Shown here one piece after another: positions 17,950-26,210 of a stretch of DNA of 64,000 nucleotides. The translations under genes and the position numbers were made by a program. Below the pieces are notes generated by a model, which saw only the letters and a program-made list of their open reading frames with translations, did not search any database and was not told the DNA's origin. The stretch's first letter is position 1; each line of letters begins with the position of its first letter. The stretch is from Streptomyces smyrnaeus (GTDB lineage: Bacteria; Actinomycetota; Actinomycetes; Streptomycetales; Streptomycetaceae), in NCBI RefSeq assembly GCF_017676345.1, contig NZ_JAFFZM010000016.1:1-64000 (forward strand), in the 5' to 3' direction.

Positions 17950-18553
17950 GGCTCTTCGATCCTTGGTGCGTGTTCGGAAGGGGGTTCGTGGGGGCCTCGT
18001 CCCCCGGGGTGTCGGCGCAGCCCGCGTACGACGCCGGGTCGGCCAGCCGCATCACCAGCGCGTCCACGCCGGCGGGCTGGTAGTAGCCGCGCCTGACACC
18101 GATGGGCACGAAGCCGAAGCGCTCGTACAGGCGCTGCGCCGGTGCGTTGTCCACCCGCACCTCCAGCAGCACCTCGGCGCACTCGAAGTCGGTGGCCGCC
18201 CGCAGCAGCGCGCGCAGCAGCCGGGAGCCGAGCCCGGTGCCCCGGTGGCCGGGCAGCACTCCGATGGTCTGGATGTCGCCGGTGCCGCCGACGGCCGCCA
18301 GACCGCCGTAGCCGACGAGGGAGCCGTCCGCCTGCTGGGCGACGAGATAGCGGCGGGTGGCGTCCGGCCCGCGCGCGTGCGCCAGCTCCGACCAGAACAT
18401 CCCCGCCGACCAGGCGTCCTCGGGGAAGAGTTCCTGCTCCAGTCCGAGCACCGGCTCGATGTCCCACCAGCGCATCTCGCGCAGCGTGACGCGGTGGTGC
18501 GGGACGCCGTCGCGCGGGGGGCCGCCGTGCGCGAGACCGTCCGTGGCTTTCAC
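17942..18553 (-). CDS. rimI: Ribosomal-protein-S18-alanine N-acetyltransferase RimI
   Basis: This GNAT-fold acetyltransferase, 203 residues, acetylates the N-terminal alanine of ribosomal protein S18 in E. coli. The RimI pattern is visible: VLGLEQELFPEDAWSAGMFWSEL, then the acetyl-CoA loop IGVLPGHRGTGLGSRLL and VDNAPAQRLYERFGFVPIGVRRGYY. The GTG start at 18553 overlaps the tsaB stop (GTGA), so the genes are coupled. It overlaps the tsaD start by 8 bp. The frame is open further upstream but only as the shadow of tsaB. The C-terminal 30 residues are a non-conserved tail. Confidence 0.92.
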   Translation of the reverse strand: MKATDGLAHGGPPRDGVPHHRVTLREMRWWDIEPVLGLEQELFPEDAWSAGMFWSELAHARGPDATRRYLVAQQADGSLVGYGGLAAVGGTGDIQTIGVLPGHRGTGLGSRLLRALLRAATDFECAEVLLEVRVDNAPAQRLYERFGFVPIGVRRGYYQPAGVDALVMRLADPASYAGCADTPGDEAPTNPLPNTHQGSKSHG

Positions 18554-19224
18554 CGCGGCGTGACCACCTTGTAGTTGGCGGGCACCTGCGCGTCCGGCCG
18601 CCTCAGATACAGCGGTCGGGGCGGCAGCAGTTCCTCGCCGTGCGCCAGCCGCTCGGCAGCGAGCCGGGCGAGGGCGGTGGCCGACTGGTCGGTGGGCAGA
18701 TCGGGCCGTACGCCGCGGAAGACCGACTCGTACAGCACCGCGCCGGCGCCGACGGCCGGCAGCGCGCCGATCTCCTCCTCGCGGGCCTCGATCGCGGCGG
18801 GCCGCTCCACCGCCGGGTCGGTCACCCGGGTACGGGCGTCGGCGTACCGGGCCCAGTACACCTCCTTGCGGCGCGCGTCCGTCGCCACCACGAACGGCTC
18901 CGTCAGGCCGGAGGCGTACGCGATGCCGTCCAGCGTGCACACCCCGTGCACCCGCTGGCCGAGTGCCGCCGCGAACGCCTCGGCCGTCGCCAGTCCGACC
19001 CGCAGCCCGGTGTAGGGGCCGGGGCCGACGCCGACCACCACGTCGGTGACCTCGGTGAGTTTCCGCCCCGCCTCGCTCAGCACCGCGTCGATGCAGGGCA
19101 GCAGCAGTTCACCGTGGCGGCGGGCGTCGACCTTGTGGGCGGCAGCGAGCGTGCGGTCGCCGTCCGCGTCGTGGAGGGCGACGGTGACGGCAGGCGTAGC
19201 GGTATCCAGCGCGAGCATCAACAC
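18550..19224 (-). CDS. tsaB: tRNA threonylcarbamoyladenosine biosynthesis protein TsaB
   Basis: TsaB is the inactive ASKHA paralogue of TsaD and scaffolds the TsaB-TsaD-TsaE t6A complex. The product is 224 residues, with MLALDTATPAVTVAL at the N-terminus and the conserved GVGPGPYTGLRVGLATA segment at about residues 66-82. Its stop overlaps the rimI GTG start. A GTG at 19224 and an ATG at 19218 are both possible starts. Confidence 0.93.
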   Translation of the reverse strand: MLMLALDTATPAVTVALHDADGDRTLAAAHKVDARRHGELLLPCIDAVLSEAGRKLTEVTDVVVGVGPGPYTGLRVGLATAEAFAAALGQRVHGVCTLDGIAYASGLTEPFVVATDARRKEVYWARYADARTRVTDPAVERPAAIEAREEEIGALPAVGAGAVLYESVFRGVRPDLPTDQSATALARLAAERLAHGEELLPPRPLYLRRPDAQVPANYKVVTPR

Positions 19225-19302
19225 CCGACCAGCCTACGGCGCCCACGCGGCCCGCCCTCACCCGTGCGGCCCGCCGCCCTGCTCGGGGCGCTTCCGGCCC
19301 GG

Positions 19303-20628
19303 CTACTTCCCCTCCTTCGGGGCTGCCTCGCCGAACGGCACGTTGACGCCGGTCAGCTCGGCGCGGATGCCCTCCTTCGCCACGAAGACCCCGCGCAGCC
19401 GCACATCACCGGGCAGCTCGGGCAGCTGGAGGTGGAGGGCGAGCTTGTCCGCGAGCTCGGGTTCCTCGATCTTCTTGAGGGCCTCGACCAGCGCCGGGTC
19501 GATCCCCATCTTCTTCAGCAGCTGCGGATGCCGGACGACGACGTCCAGCAGATTGACGCGCATCACCTTCTCGGCGAAGCGCGGTGTCCCGGTCACCCGG
19601 CGCAGCTCCCGGTCGCTGCGCCGGACCTGCTGGGCGTGCTCGGGCGTCATGCCGAACCGCTCGGCGATCGAGCGCACCCCGAACAGCGCCCGTGCCTTGT
19701 CCTTGTCGTGCTGGATGCGCTCGGCCAGCGGGCGGGACAGTCGCAGTCCCGCGTCCTTGCCGGTGCCGGGGGTGAAGCTGAACATCTCGGGGACGACCAG
19801 CCGCATGTCGTCCACGGTGGTGCCCACGCCGCGGTCGCCGGTGCGCTGCAGCTGGGCGCGGGCGCGCACCTTGACCTCGCTGCCCGCCACGGGCAGCCGT
19901 CCGGCGGCCAGCACGGTGTGGCGGCCACCCGGGGTGAACTTCACCTGGGAGGTGCCCAGCTCGCGGTCCAGGTCGTCGAAGTCGAGCAGTACGTCGCCCT
20001 TCATCCTGCCGAGCACCGCCCCTCGGACGGCGGACGGGGCGTCTCCGACGATCCGTACGTCGTCGACGGTGCCGCTGACCTGTGCGACCGACACCCGGCC
20101 CGCGGGCACATCCGGAATGGCAACTTCCACATTGTCCAGGCGGCCCCGCGCCACCTGGGTGAGGAAGGGGAAGCCGTTGATGTGCACCTCGGGACGGGCG
20201 TGCAGGCCCAGCGAGTCCTGCACCTTCTCGGCCGCCTCGTCCTCGGCGTAGAGCGCGGCCCACCGATCCCCGACCCCGAGGAAGGCCAGCAGCGCGCAGC
20301 AGGCGATGGCGAGCTTGACGGTGCGCGAGAAGCGGGAGCGACGGCGCCTGCGTACGGCACGCAGATACGGCATCCGGTCCTCGTAGGCGGGCTCGTCGTG
20401 GTCCGAGCGAAGCCCGAGGCCGCGCAGTCCGCCCTCGTAGGGGTCACCGCCCCCGTACGGGTCTCCGCCCTCGTACGGGTCACCGGGCGCGGCAACGTCC
20501 GGCGGGGCCAGCGCGGCCAGTTCGTCGTACGGGTTGGCCGGGCGGTGGGGGGTGCCCGAGTGGCCTTGCGGTTCTGGGACTTCCGGTATGGGGGTTGTGG
20601 AGTTTGTCGATGAACCGTGGGGGGTCAT
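19303..20628 (-). CDS. DUF2993 (LmeA-like) domain membrane protein
   Basis: The product is 441 residues from the ATG at 20628. The N-terminal 110 residues are cytoplasmic, proline-rich and repetitive (GDPYEGGDPYGGGDPYEGG). A basic stretch (VRRRRRSRFSR) and one membrane helix (TVKLAIACCALLAFLGVG) follow. The rest is a DUF2993 domain (LHARPEVHINGFPFLTQVARG, VEVAIPDVPAGRVSVAQVSGTVDDVRI), the family of mycobacterial LmeA, a phospholipid-binding protein acting in cell-envelope glycolipid synthesis. A similar envelope lipid role is inferred. It is divergent from the YkuD-like gene with 227 bp between them. Confidence 0.82.
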   Translation of the reverse strand: MTPHGSSTNSTTPIPEVPEPQGHSGTPHRPANPYDELAALAPPDVAAPGDPYEGGDPYGGGDPYEGGLRGLGLRSDHDEPAYEDRMPYLRAVRRRRRSRFSRTVKLAIACCALLAFLGVGDRWAALYAEDEAAEKVQDSLGLHARPEVHINGFPFLTQVARGRLDNVEVAIPDVPAGRVSVAQVSGTVDDVRIVGDAPSAVRGAVLGRMKGDVLLDFDDLDRELGTSQVKFTPGGRHTVLAAGRLPVAGSEVKVRARAQLQRTGDRGVGTTVDDMRLVVPEMFSFTPGTGKDAGLRLSRPLAERIQHDKDKARALFGVRSIAERFGMTPEHAQQVRRSDRELRRVTGTPRFAEKVMRVNLLDVVVRHPQLLKKMGIDPALVEALKKIEEPELADKLALHLQLPELPGDVRLRGVFVAKEGIRAELTGVNVPFGEAAPKEGK

Positions 20629-20855
20629 CGCCACATGCGAACACAAGCGCGGCTGTTACTCCAAGTTCCCCTTCCCGTCGCCCACCGGCCACTCTTCCCG
20701 CCTTTCCGCGCTGCCCGACCCGCCGTTGGCCGAGCGATGCCCGGACAGGCCGCCCGGACAGGCGCCCGGGGCGACCGTACGCGAGCCGTCCGCGCCGCGC
20801 CTGCTGCTACCGTCAATCAGAGGTCAGGCACAGGCACGAGAGGTGGCAGCGCACG

Positions 20856-21431
20856 GTGGCACGCAGCAGCGGCAGCAGCGCCGGAGTGATCGTGGCCGGG
20901 CTGACGGCGGCGGCCCTCGCCGTGATCGGTTTCTTCGCGTACCAGGCGTCGGCCGCGCAGGACCGCGCCGGCAAACCCTCCACCGGGAAGACGGCCGCGC
21001 CCTCCCCCGGCACCTCGGACGGGAAGAACCGCACCCCGGCCGAGAAGGACACCGCGCTGCCCACCTCCTCCGGCCAGGGCCACCGGATCGTCTACGCCCT
21101 GAAGCGGCAGCGGGTGTGGCTGGTCGGCAAGGACGGCAAGGTCACCAGGACCTATGAGGTCTTCCCCAGCACCGTCGCCCCCGAGCCGGGCACCTACAAG
21201 GTCACCTCGCGCGCCTCCCATGTGACGGGCTCGGACGGCGTCCCGATCGAGAACGTCGTACGGTTCGCCAGCGTCGACGGCGTCACGATCGGCTTCAGCG
21301 CGGCGCTGGACGGCTCGACGCCGACTCCGGACGCCTCGCGCAAGACGGGCGGCATCCGCGAGAAGCGCGAGGACGGCGAGGCGCTGTGGCTGCACGCCCC
21401 CATCGGCACCCGCGTCGTGGTGATGCGCTAG
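20856..21431 (+). CDS. Degenerate L,D-transpeptidase-like (YkuD) protein lacking catalytic residues
   Basis: The product is 191 residues from the GTG at 20856. One membrane helix (about residues 10-33) anchors it, then a Thr/Pro/Lys linker. Residues 76-191 follow the YkuD pattern: HRIVYALKRQRVWLV, RTYEVFPSTVAPEPGTYKV, a GVTI strand and a terminal GTRVVVM. Active enzymes carry SHGCIR at the equivalent of residues 163-168. Here it is KTGGIR, so both the catalytic histidine and cysteine are gone. It is therefore unlikely to cross-link peptidoglycan and may be a pseudo-enzyme. It is preceded by GAGAGG, 12 nt before the start. Confidence 0.75.
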   Translation: MARSSGSSAGVIVAGLTAAALAVIGFFAYQASAAQDRAGKPSTGKTAAPSPGTSDGKNRTPAEKDTALPTSSGQGHRIVYALKRQRVWLVGKDGKVTRTYEVFPSTVAPEPGTYKVTSRASHVTGSDGVPIENVVRFASVDGVTIGFSAALDGSTPTPDASRKTGGIREKREDGEALWLHAPIGTRVVVMR

Positions 21432-21488
21432 CGCGTCGTCGCCCCCCCCCGGTCGGCGCCCCCGGGCGTCGGCGGGGCCGCGCGAGCG

Positions 21489-21731
21489 TCAGCGGCGGCC
21501 GGAAGAGGCGTGCCGACGCCGTCGGCGGGCCGCCGCCGACTCCTCCGACTGTTCGGACTGCTCGGTCTGCGACGGCGGCCTGGAGACGACGGCCGCGGCG
21601 GCGCAGGACGCGAGCAGTTCACTCATGGGCGGGGTGCCGTGCGGGGCGCTTCCGTCGGCGGCCGCCGCCTCGTCCCGCGCAGGCACGTGCGGCGCTCGCG
21701 CCGCACGCTGCTCCGGCTTCGGTGCGGTCAT
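21489..21731 (-). CDS. Small uncharacterised protein behind a possible iron box
   Basis: The product is 80 residues, Ala/Ser/Pro-rich, with a short MSELLASCAAAAVVS segment in the middle and a basic tail (AARRRRRHASSGRR). A strong GGAGGAG ribosome-binding site precedes the ATG by 3-4 nt, the best reason to believe it is translated. A TTAGGTATACCTAA palindrome lies 32-45 bp upstream of the ATG. No family is recognised. The flanking DNA is AT-poor but less conserved in style than neighbours, so the gene may be lineage-specific. Confidence 0.5.
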   Translation of the reverse strand: MTAPKPEQRAARAPHVPARDEAAAADGSAPHGTPPMSELLASCAAAAVVSRPPSQTEQSEQSEESAAARRRRRHASSGRR

Positions 21732-21762
21732 GGCTCCTCCAGGGGCGTCGGCGCGGCGGCAC

Positions 21763-21781
21763 TTAGGTATACCTAACCGCG
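21763..21781. promoter_or_regulatory. Candidate DtxR/DmdR1-type iron box
   Basis: TTAGGTATACCTAA (21763-21776) is a perfect 14-bp palindrome. Extended to 19 bp, it matches the DmdR1/DtxR consensus TTAGGTTAGSCTAACCTAA at 13 of 19 positions, counted by eye. It lies just upstream of a small minus-strand gene with a strong ribosome-binding site. Confidence 0.4.
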
Positions 21782-21892
21782 CTCTCACCTCCCATGGGAC
21801 CATGGGCCGCACCGACCGCGCAACATCTTGCCGACACCATGTCGGAACAGCGCCCGGCCGCACGCTCCACGGCCCCGGCGCACCGAGCGCGC

Positions 21893-22534
21893 CTAGCCGA
21901 GGGCTGCGAGGTCCTCCCGGGCCCAGCGCTCCCCCACGCCGTGGAACGTGACGGTGCGCACGTCGTCGGCGGCGGCCTGCTCGGCGTCCCCGGCGGCCTG
22001 GGCGCTCTCGCCCGTCGAGCGGGCGATGACGATGTGCAGCCGCTCCTCCGTCAGCTCCTCGACCCTGCCCTCGCCCCACTCGACGACGACGACCGACTCG
22101 GGCAGCGAGACGTCCAGATCGAGGTCCTCCATCTCCTCCAGGCCGCCGCCGAGCCGATAGGCGTCCACGTGCACCAGCGGCGGGCCGTCCGTCAGCGAGG
22201 GGTGGACGCGGGCGATGACGAAGGTGGGCGAGGTCACCGCGCCGCGCACGCCCAGGCCCTCGCCCAGCCCGCGCGTCAAGGTCGTCTTCCCGGCGCCGAG
22301 TTCACCCGTCAGCAGGACGAGGTCCCCGGCGCGCAACCGCCCGGCGAGCCGTACGCCGAGTTCGCGCATGGCCTCGGCGGTGGGCACGGTGACGGTTCTC
22401 TCGTTCCGGACACCGCCCGGGGAATCGCCCATGGGACGGTCGGGGAGGCCGCCGGGAGCGCCGTCACCCCCGGGAGGGGCGCCGGACGGAGCCGGTGGAG
22501 GCGGGACAGGATGCTGGTGGTGCGGTGCTTCCAT
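21893..22534 (-). CDS. tsaE: tRNA threonylcarbamoyladenosine biosynthesis ATPase TsaE
   Basis: TsaE is the P-loop ATPase that resets the TsaB-TsaD complex in t6A synthesis. The Walker A loop is GELGAGKTT (about residues 77-85), followed by SPTF, HVDAYRL and VVVEWGEG, all family hallmarks. As called, the ATG at 22534 overlaps the end of the upstream hydrolase by 71 bp, and the first 34 residues are proline/glycine-rich and poorly family-like. An internal ATG at 22432 would avoid the overlap. Neither has a clear ribosome-binding site. The product is 213 or 179 residues. Confidence 0.88.
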   Translation of the reverse strand: MEAPHHQHPVPPPPAPSGAPPGGDGAPGGLPDRPMGDSPGGVRNERTVTVPTAEAMRELGVRLAGRLRAGDLVLLTGELGAGKTTLTRGLGEGLGVRGAVTSPTFVIARVHPSLTDGPPLVHVDAYRLGGGLEEMEDLDLDVSLPESVVVVEWGEGRVEELTEERLHIVIARSTGESAQAAGDAEQAAADDVRTVTFHGVGERWAREDLAALG

Positions 22535-23912
22535 GCGTCCGGATGGTACGCGTCAGCAGCCGGGCCAGGTGCTCGTTGACCGGCTCGGGACGCTCCAGCA
22601 TGACCAGGTGACCGGTCGCCTCCAGGATGACGAACGCGGCGTTCGGCAGTGCCGCCGCGATCCGCTCGCTGTGCTCGCTGGGCGTCAGCAGATCGCGGTC
22701 CCCGGCCAGCACCAGCGCAGGCCGCCCGTCGAATCCCGACACCGCCGCGGTCTTCTCGTGCTCGGCGAAGGCCGGGTAGAACTCCGCGACCACATCCACC
22801 GGCACCGACTCGATCAGGCGCTCGGCGAAGCGCGCCACCCCCGGGTCCACCTCGCGCGGGCTGCCGAAGGAGTAGCGCTTGACCACCCCCGCGAACAGGT
22901 CGGCGGTCATCCGGCGCCCGCGCTCGACCAGGTCCGACTGCGCGGCCAGCGCCCGCAGCACCCCGGGCACCACGCGCCGCACGGCTCGCGCTCCGGCAGC
23001 CGGCAGCCCGTACGTCACCTCGGCGAGCCCGCCCGCGCTGGTGCCCAGCAGGGCGACGCCCGCGACCCGCTCGGCGACGTACTCCGGGTACTGCTCGGCC
23101 AGCGCCATCAGCGTCATACCGCCCATCGAGTGCCCCACCAGCACCACCGGCCCCTCGGGCGCGGCGGCGTCGAGCACGGCTTTCAGATCGCGGCCCAGCA
23201 GGTCGATGGAGACCGGCTCCCCGGCGGGGGCCCGACCGGAGCGGCCGTGGCTGCGCTGGTCCCAGTAGACGCAGCGCACGGCCCCGCGCAGCGCGGCCCG
23301 CTGGAAGTGCCACACGTCCTGGTTGAGGCAGTAGCCGTGCGAGAACACCACCGTCAGCGGCGGGGCCGACCTGCCGCCCCGGCCCCGCAACAGCTCGACC
23401 AGCCGCGACCAGCACCCGGCCGCCTCGCCGTCGGCGGAGTCGAGCGGGAAGTCGGCCGGTTCGTCGACCTCGTAGTACAGCTCCGTACCGTCCTCCGCCG
23501 AGGCCCGGCCCGCAGTGCCGCGCAGCGTGCCGTAGGGGCCCGCGGCATCCAGCGCCACCCGGGCCTTACGGCGTACGGCACGGTGCACCGTGAGGCGTTC
23601 GAGGGCGACACCGGCCGCGACGACCCCGAGGGCGGCGCCGGCGACACCCGCACGGCGCGTCCAGCCCGCGCCGCCCGCCGGAGCCGGTGGCCGCGCGGAC
23701 TGCCCGGCCGCGCCCTCGGCGGCAGCCGCTGCCGTACGCCATGCGCTCTGGGCCGTCTGAACGGCGGTGGCGGCCTCCAGCGCCTGCTGCCCGTGCCGGA
23801 GGTACGGCGGGGACTGCGCCTGGTGCCGCGGCGGCTGCGGGAGCCGCGCGTCCCGCGCGCCGAGCGCCGCGACCGCGTTCACCGCCGCCTGTGCCCTGCT
23901 GATCTGGTCCAT
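22464..23912 (-). CDS. Alpha/beta hydrolase
   Basis: The product is 482 residues from the ATG at 23912. The first 130 residues are Ala/Gln-rich with one hydrophobic helix (RAGVAGAALGVVAAGVALERL), so the enzyme may be membrane-attached. The hydrolase core has the oxyanion HGYCLNQDVWHFQ, the nucleophile elbow GHSMGG, the acid in AGDRDLLTP and the histidine in ATGHLVMLERP. It lies between alr and tsaE on the same strand, an arrangement I recall from other streptomycetes. Substrate unknown. The open frame continues upstream into alr but only as a shadow. Confidence 0.85.
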   Translation of the reverse strand: MDQISRAQAAVNAVAALGARDARLPQPPRHQAQSPPYLRHGQQALEAATAVQTAQSAWRTAAAAAEGAAGQSARPPAPAGGAGWTRRAGVAGAALGVVAAGVALERLTVHRAVRRKARVALDAAGPYGTLRGTAGRASAEDGTELYYEVDEPADFPLDSADGEAAGCWSRLVELLRGRGGRSAPPLTVVFSHGYCLNQDVWHFQRAALRGAVRCVYWDQRSHGRSGRAPAGEPVSIDLLGRDLKAVLDAAAPEGPVVLVGHSMGGMTLMALAEQYPEYVAERVAGVALLGTSAGGLAEVTYGLPAAGARAVRRVVPGVLRALAAQSDLVERGRRMTADLFAGVVKRYSFGSPREVDPGVARFAERLIESVPVDVVAEFYPAFAEHEKTAAVSGFDGRPALVLAGDRDLLTPSEHSERIAAALPNAAFVILEATGHLVMLERPEPVNEHLARLLTRTIRTHGSTAPPASCPASTGSVRRPSRG

Positions 23913-23997
23913 GACCGCCCCCGTCCGTCCGTCTGCCCGGCCCCGGTCCCGTCCGTCACCGGCTCCCGCGACCGAACACCGTGCTCGTGCGCTCGGT

Positions 23998-25182
23998 TCA
24001 GTCGTCGGCCTGCTCATTGGCGTATACCCGGGGGACGCGGCTGCTGATCCGGGTGACGATCTCGTAGGAGATGGTGCCCGCGGCGCGGGCCCAGTCCTCC
24101 GCGGTGGGCTCACCGTGGTCGCCGGGACCGAAGAGGACGACGCGGTCGCCCGCCGCGGCGCGGTCGCCGCCGAGATCGACGACGAACTGGTCCATGGCCA
24201 CCCGGCCGGCGACCGTCCGCCACTTGCCCGCCACCAGCACCGGACCGGTACCGGAGGCGTGCCGGGGCAACCCGTCGCCGTAACCGAGCGGCACCAGCCC
24301 GAGGGTCGTCTCACCGGGAGTGATGTAGGTGTGCCCGTAGCTGACGCCGTGGTCGCCGGGGACCCGCTTGACCAGGGCGAGCGAGGCACTGAGCGTCATC
24401 ACCGGCCGCAGACCGAGGCTGTCGGCCGAGCCCACCTCGGGGGACGGGGAGAGGCCGTAGACGGAGACACCGGTACGGACGAGGTCGAAGTGGGATCGGG
24501 GCAGGGTCAGCGTCGCCGGTGAGTTCGCGTGGTGCCGCACCTCGGGGTCGAGCCCGGCGCGCTCGGCGACGGCGACGGCCTCCCGGAAGGCGTCGAGCTG
24601 GGCGGCGTTGGCGGGATGGCCCGGCTCGTCGGCGCAGGCGAAGTGCGACCAGATGCCGGTGACCCGCACCGCGCCCTCCGCCTCGGCGGCCCGCGCGGCC
24701 GCCACCAGCTGGGGCCAGTCGGCGGGCTGGCAGCCGTTGCGGCCGAGCCCGGTGTCGGCCTTCAGCTGCACCCGCGCGGTGCGCCCGGTGGCGTGGGCCG
24801 CGGCGACGATCTCGTCCAGCGCCCAGGTGCCGCTCGCCGAGACGTCGATGTCCCGCTCGATCGCCTCCCGCCACGGGCCGCCCGGCGTCCACAGCCAGCA
24901 CAGGATGCGGCCCCGGTCCCCGGCGTCCCGCAGCGCGATGGCCTCCTGGGGAGTGGCGGTGCCCAGCCAGCCGGCTCCCGCCTGCCGCGCGGCCCGGGCG
25001 CACGGCACCGCGCCGTGCCCGTACCCGTCCGACTTGACGACGGCCATGAGCTCGGCACGCGGCGCGTACCCGCGCAGCGCCCGTACGTTGTCCCGCAGCG
25101 CGCCGAGGTCGATCTCGGCACGTGCCCTGCCGAGATCTTCGGCCCGGAAGTCGCCATCGGAGTGCTGGTACTCGTCGTTCAC
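23998..25182 (-). CDS. alr: Alanine racemase
   Basis: This PLP enzyme interconverts L- and D-alanine for peptidoglycan. The product is 394 residues from the GTG at 25182. The PLP lysine is Lys50 in AVVKSDGYGHG and the opposite-face catalytic tyrosine is about Tyr282 in VSYGHTYI. The C-terminal beta domain has GYGDGLPR and VAGRVAMDQFVVDLG. It belongs with the alpha/beta hydrolase and tsaE downstream. acpS and nnr upstream are on the same strand but are separated by the DinB gene and a pseudogene. Confidence 0.95.
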   Translation of the reverse strand: MNDEYQHSDGDFRAEDLGRARAEIDLGALRDNVRALRGYAPRAELMAVVKSDGYGHGAVPCARAARQAGAGWLGTATPQEAIALRDAGDRGRILCWLWTPGGPWREAIERDIDVSASGTWALDEIVAAAHATGRTARVQLKADTGLGRNGCQPADWPQLVAAARAAEAEGAVRVTGIWSHFACADEPGHPANAAQLDAFREAVAVAERAGLDPEVRHHANSPATLTLPRSHFDLVRTGVSVYGLSPSPEVGSADSLGLRPVMTLSASLALVKRVPGDHGVSYGHTYITPGETTLGLVPLGYGDGLPRHASGTGPVLVAGKWRTVAGRVAMDQFVVDLGGDRAAAGDRVVLFGPGDHGEPTAEDWARAAGTISYEIVTRISSRVPRVYANEQADD

Positions 25183-25220
25183 CGGTTCAGTGTCGCAGGT
25201 GCCGGCCCGCGGGCGGCCCC

Positions 25221-25778
25221 TCAGTGGCCGGTCGCCCCGTCGATGCGCTCGCGCAGCAGGTCGGCGTGGCCGCAGTGCTGCGCGTACTCCGCGAGCAGGT
25301 GGATGAGCACCCGGCGCAGCGAGACGGGGCGGCCCGTGCGGGCGTGGGTCCCGGTGCCGTCCAGCTCCATGGCGGCGGCGATCTCGCGGGAGCGCGCGCA
25401 CTCGGCGCGCCAGACGGCCAGCGCCTCGGCCGGGTCCCCGTCCAGGGAGTCGAAGTCCTGGTCGGGGTCGTCGTCCGAGTAGTACAGCAACGGCACCGCT
25501 TCGCCCGCGAGCTGGATGCGGAACCACCAGCGCTCCACCCCCGCGAGGTGCCGCAACAGCCCGTGCAGGGTCAGCCCGGAGGGCGGGACGGTGCGCTCCG
25601 ACAGCGACTCGGGCGGCACACCCGTGCACTTGAGCAGCAGCGTCTCGCGGTAGTGGTCGAGGTAGCGGGTCAGCAGCTCCCGCTCGTCCCCCACCAGGGG
25701 CAGGGGCTCTCTGGGGTCGTTGGCCCACTCCTCGGCGAAAGCGGAGGGCACGCTGCCGGCGGCGCTCGGTTGGCTCAT
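25221..25778 (-). CDS. DinB/DUF664 family protein
   Basis: The product is 185 residues, a four-helix-bundle DinB-superfamily protein of the DUF664 type. The likely metal triad is the histidine in LHGLLRHLAGVERWW (about residue 75-82) and the HxxxH in AQHCGHADLL near the C-terminus. Related enzymes are thiol-dependent transferases (mycothiol or bacillithiol S-transferases). The thiol and substrate are not predictable. The ATG at 25778 was chosen because the upstream extension overlaps the GNAT remnant and is non-coding in composition. Confidence 0.82.
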   Translation of the reverse strand: MSQPSAAGSVPSAFAEEWANDPREPLPLVGDERELLTRYLDHYRETLLLKCTGVPPESLSERTVPPSGLTLHGLLRHLAGVERWWFRIQLAGEAVPLLYYSDDDPDQDFDSLDGDPAEALAVWRAECARSREIAAAMELDGTGTHARTGRPVSLRRVLIHLLAEYAQHCGHADLLRERIDGATGH

Positions 25779-25868
25779 GTCAGGAGTGTGGCACCGGCCA
25801 CTGACAGCGCGTCCGCCGTGCGCGGTGCGCGCGGAAAACCGGTTGCCCGCCTGCGGACAATGGCCGGC

Positions 25869-26085
25869 GTGACATGGACCGTTCGCCCCGAACCCGTCGA
25901 GAGCCCGGACGCCGTTGCGACCCGGGATCCGCCGCGTCCGGGTCGCCCCGCACGCCCGCAAGGGCGGCCTCGGCGGGCTGCTGGTCGCCACCGCCGAGTG
26001 CTCCGCGCTGGAGATGGGGGCGACGACCGTGCGCCTGGACACCCGCGGCGACCTGGTGGAGGCCAGGCGGATGTCGTCCCCGGGG
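25869..26085 (+). pseudogene. GNAT acetyltransferase remnant
   Basis: A GTG at 25869 begins TWTVRPEPVESPDAVA, a typical streptomycete GNAT N-terminus. Near 25913 the reading jumps to another frame that encodes RVRVAPHARKGGLGGLLVATAE and VRLDTRGDLVEARRM, the acetyl-CoA loop and the following strand. The middle of the domain (roughly 70 residues) is missing. Sequence after EARRM is replaced by a copy of the dispersed intergenic repeat. The gene therefore has an internal deletion and a lost 3' end. It starts 90 bp from the divergent DinB gene. Confidence 0.65.
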
Positions 26086-26118
26086 CGCCTGATGTCCTGC
26101 CCCTGCGCCGTGTCCGGC

Positions 26119-26172
26119 GGCTGCGGGTTGGTTGTGGCTTGTCGCGCAGTTCCCCGCGCCCCTGAAGGGGCA
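26119..26172. repeat. Dispersed intergenic repeat, copy at 26.1 kb
   Basis: GGCTGCGGGTTGGTTGTGGC followed by CGCAGTTCCCCGCGCCCCT and a GAAGGGG arm. It sits at the broken end of the GNAT remnant and before the nnr stop. Confidence 0.6.
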
Positions 26173-26210
26173 GCCCCCACGCCGGGTACGCAAGCTCCGC
26201 GGGGCAAGCC

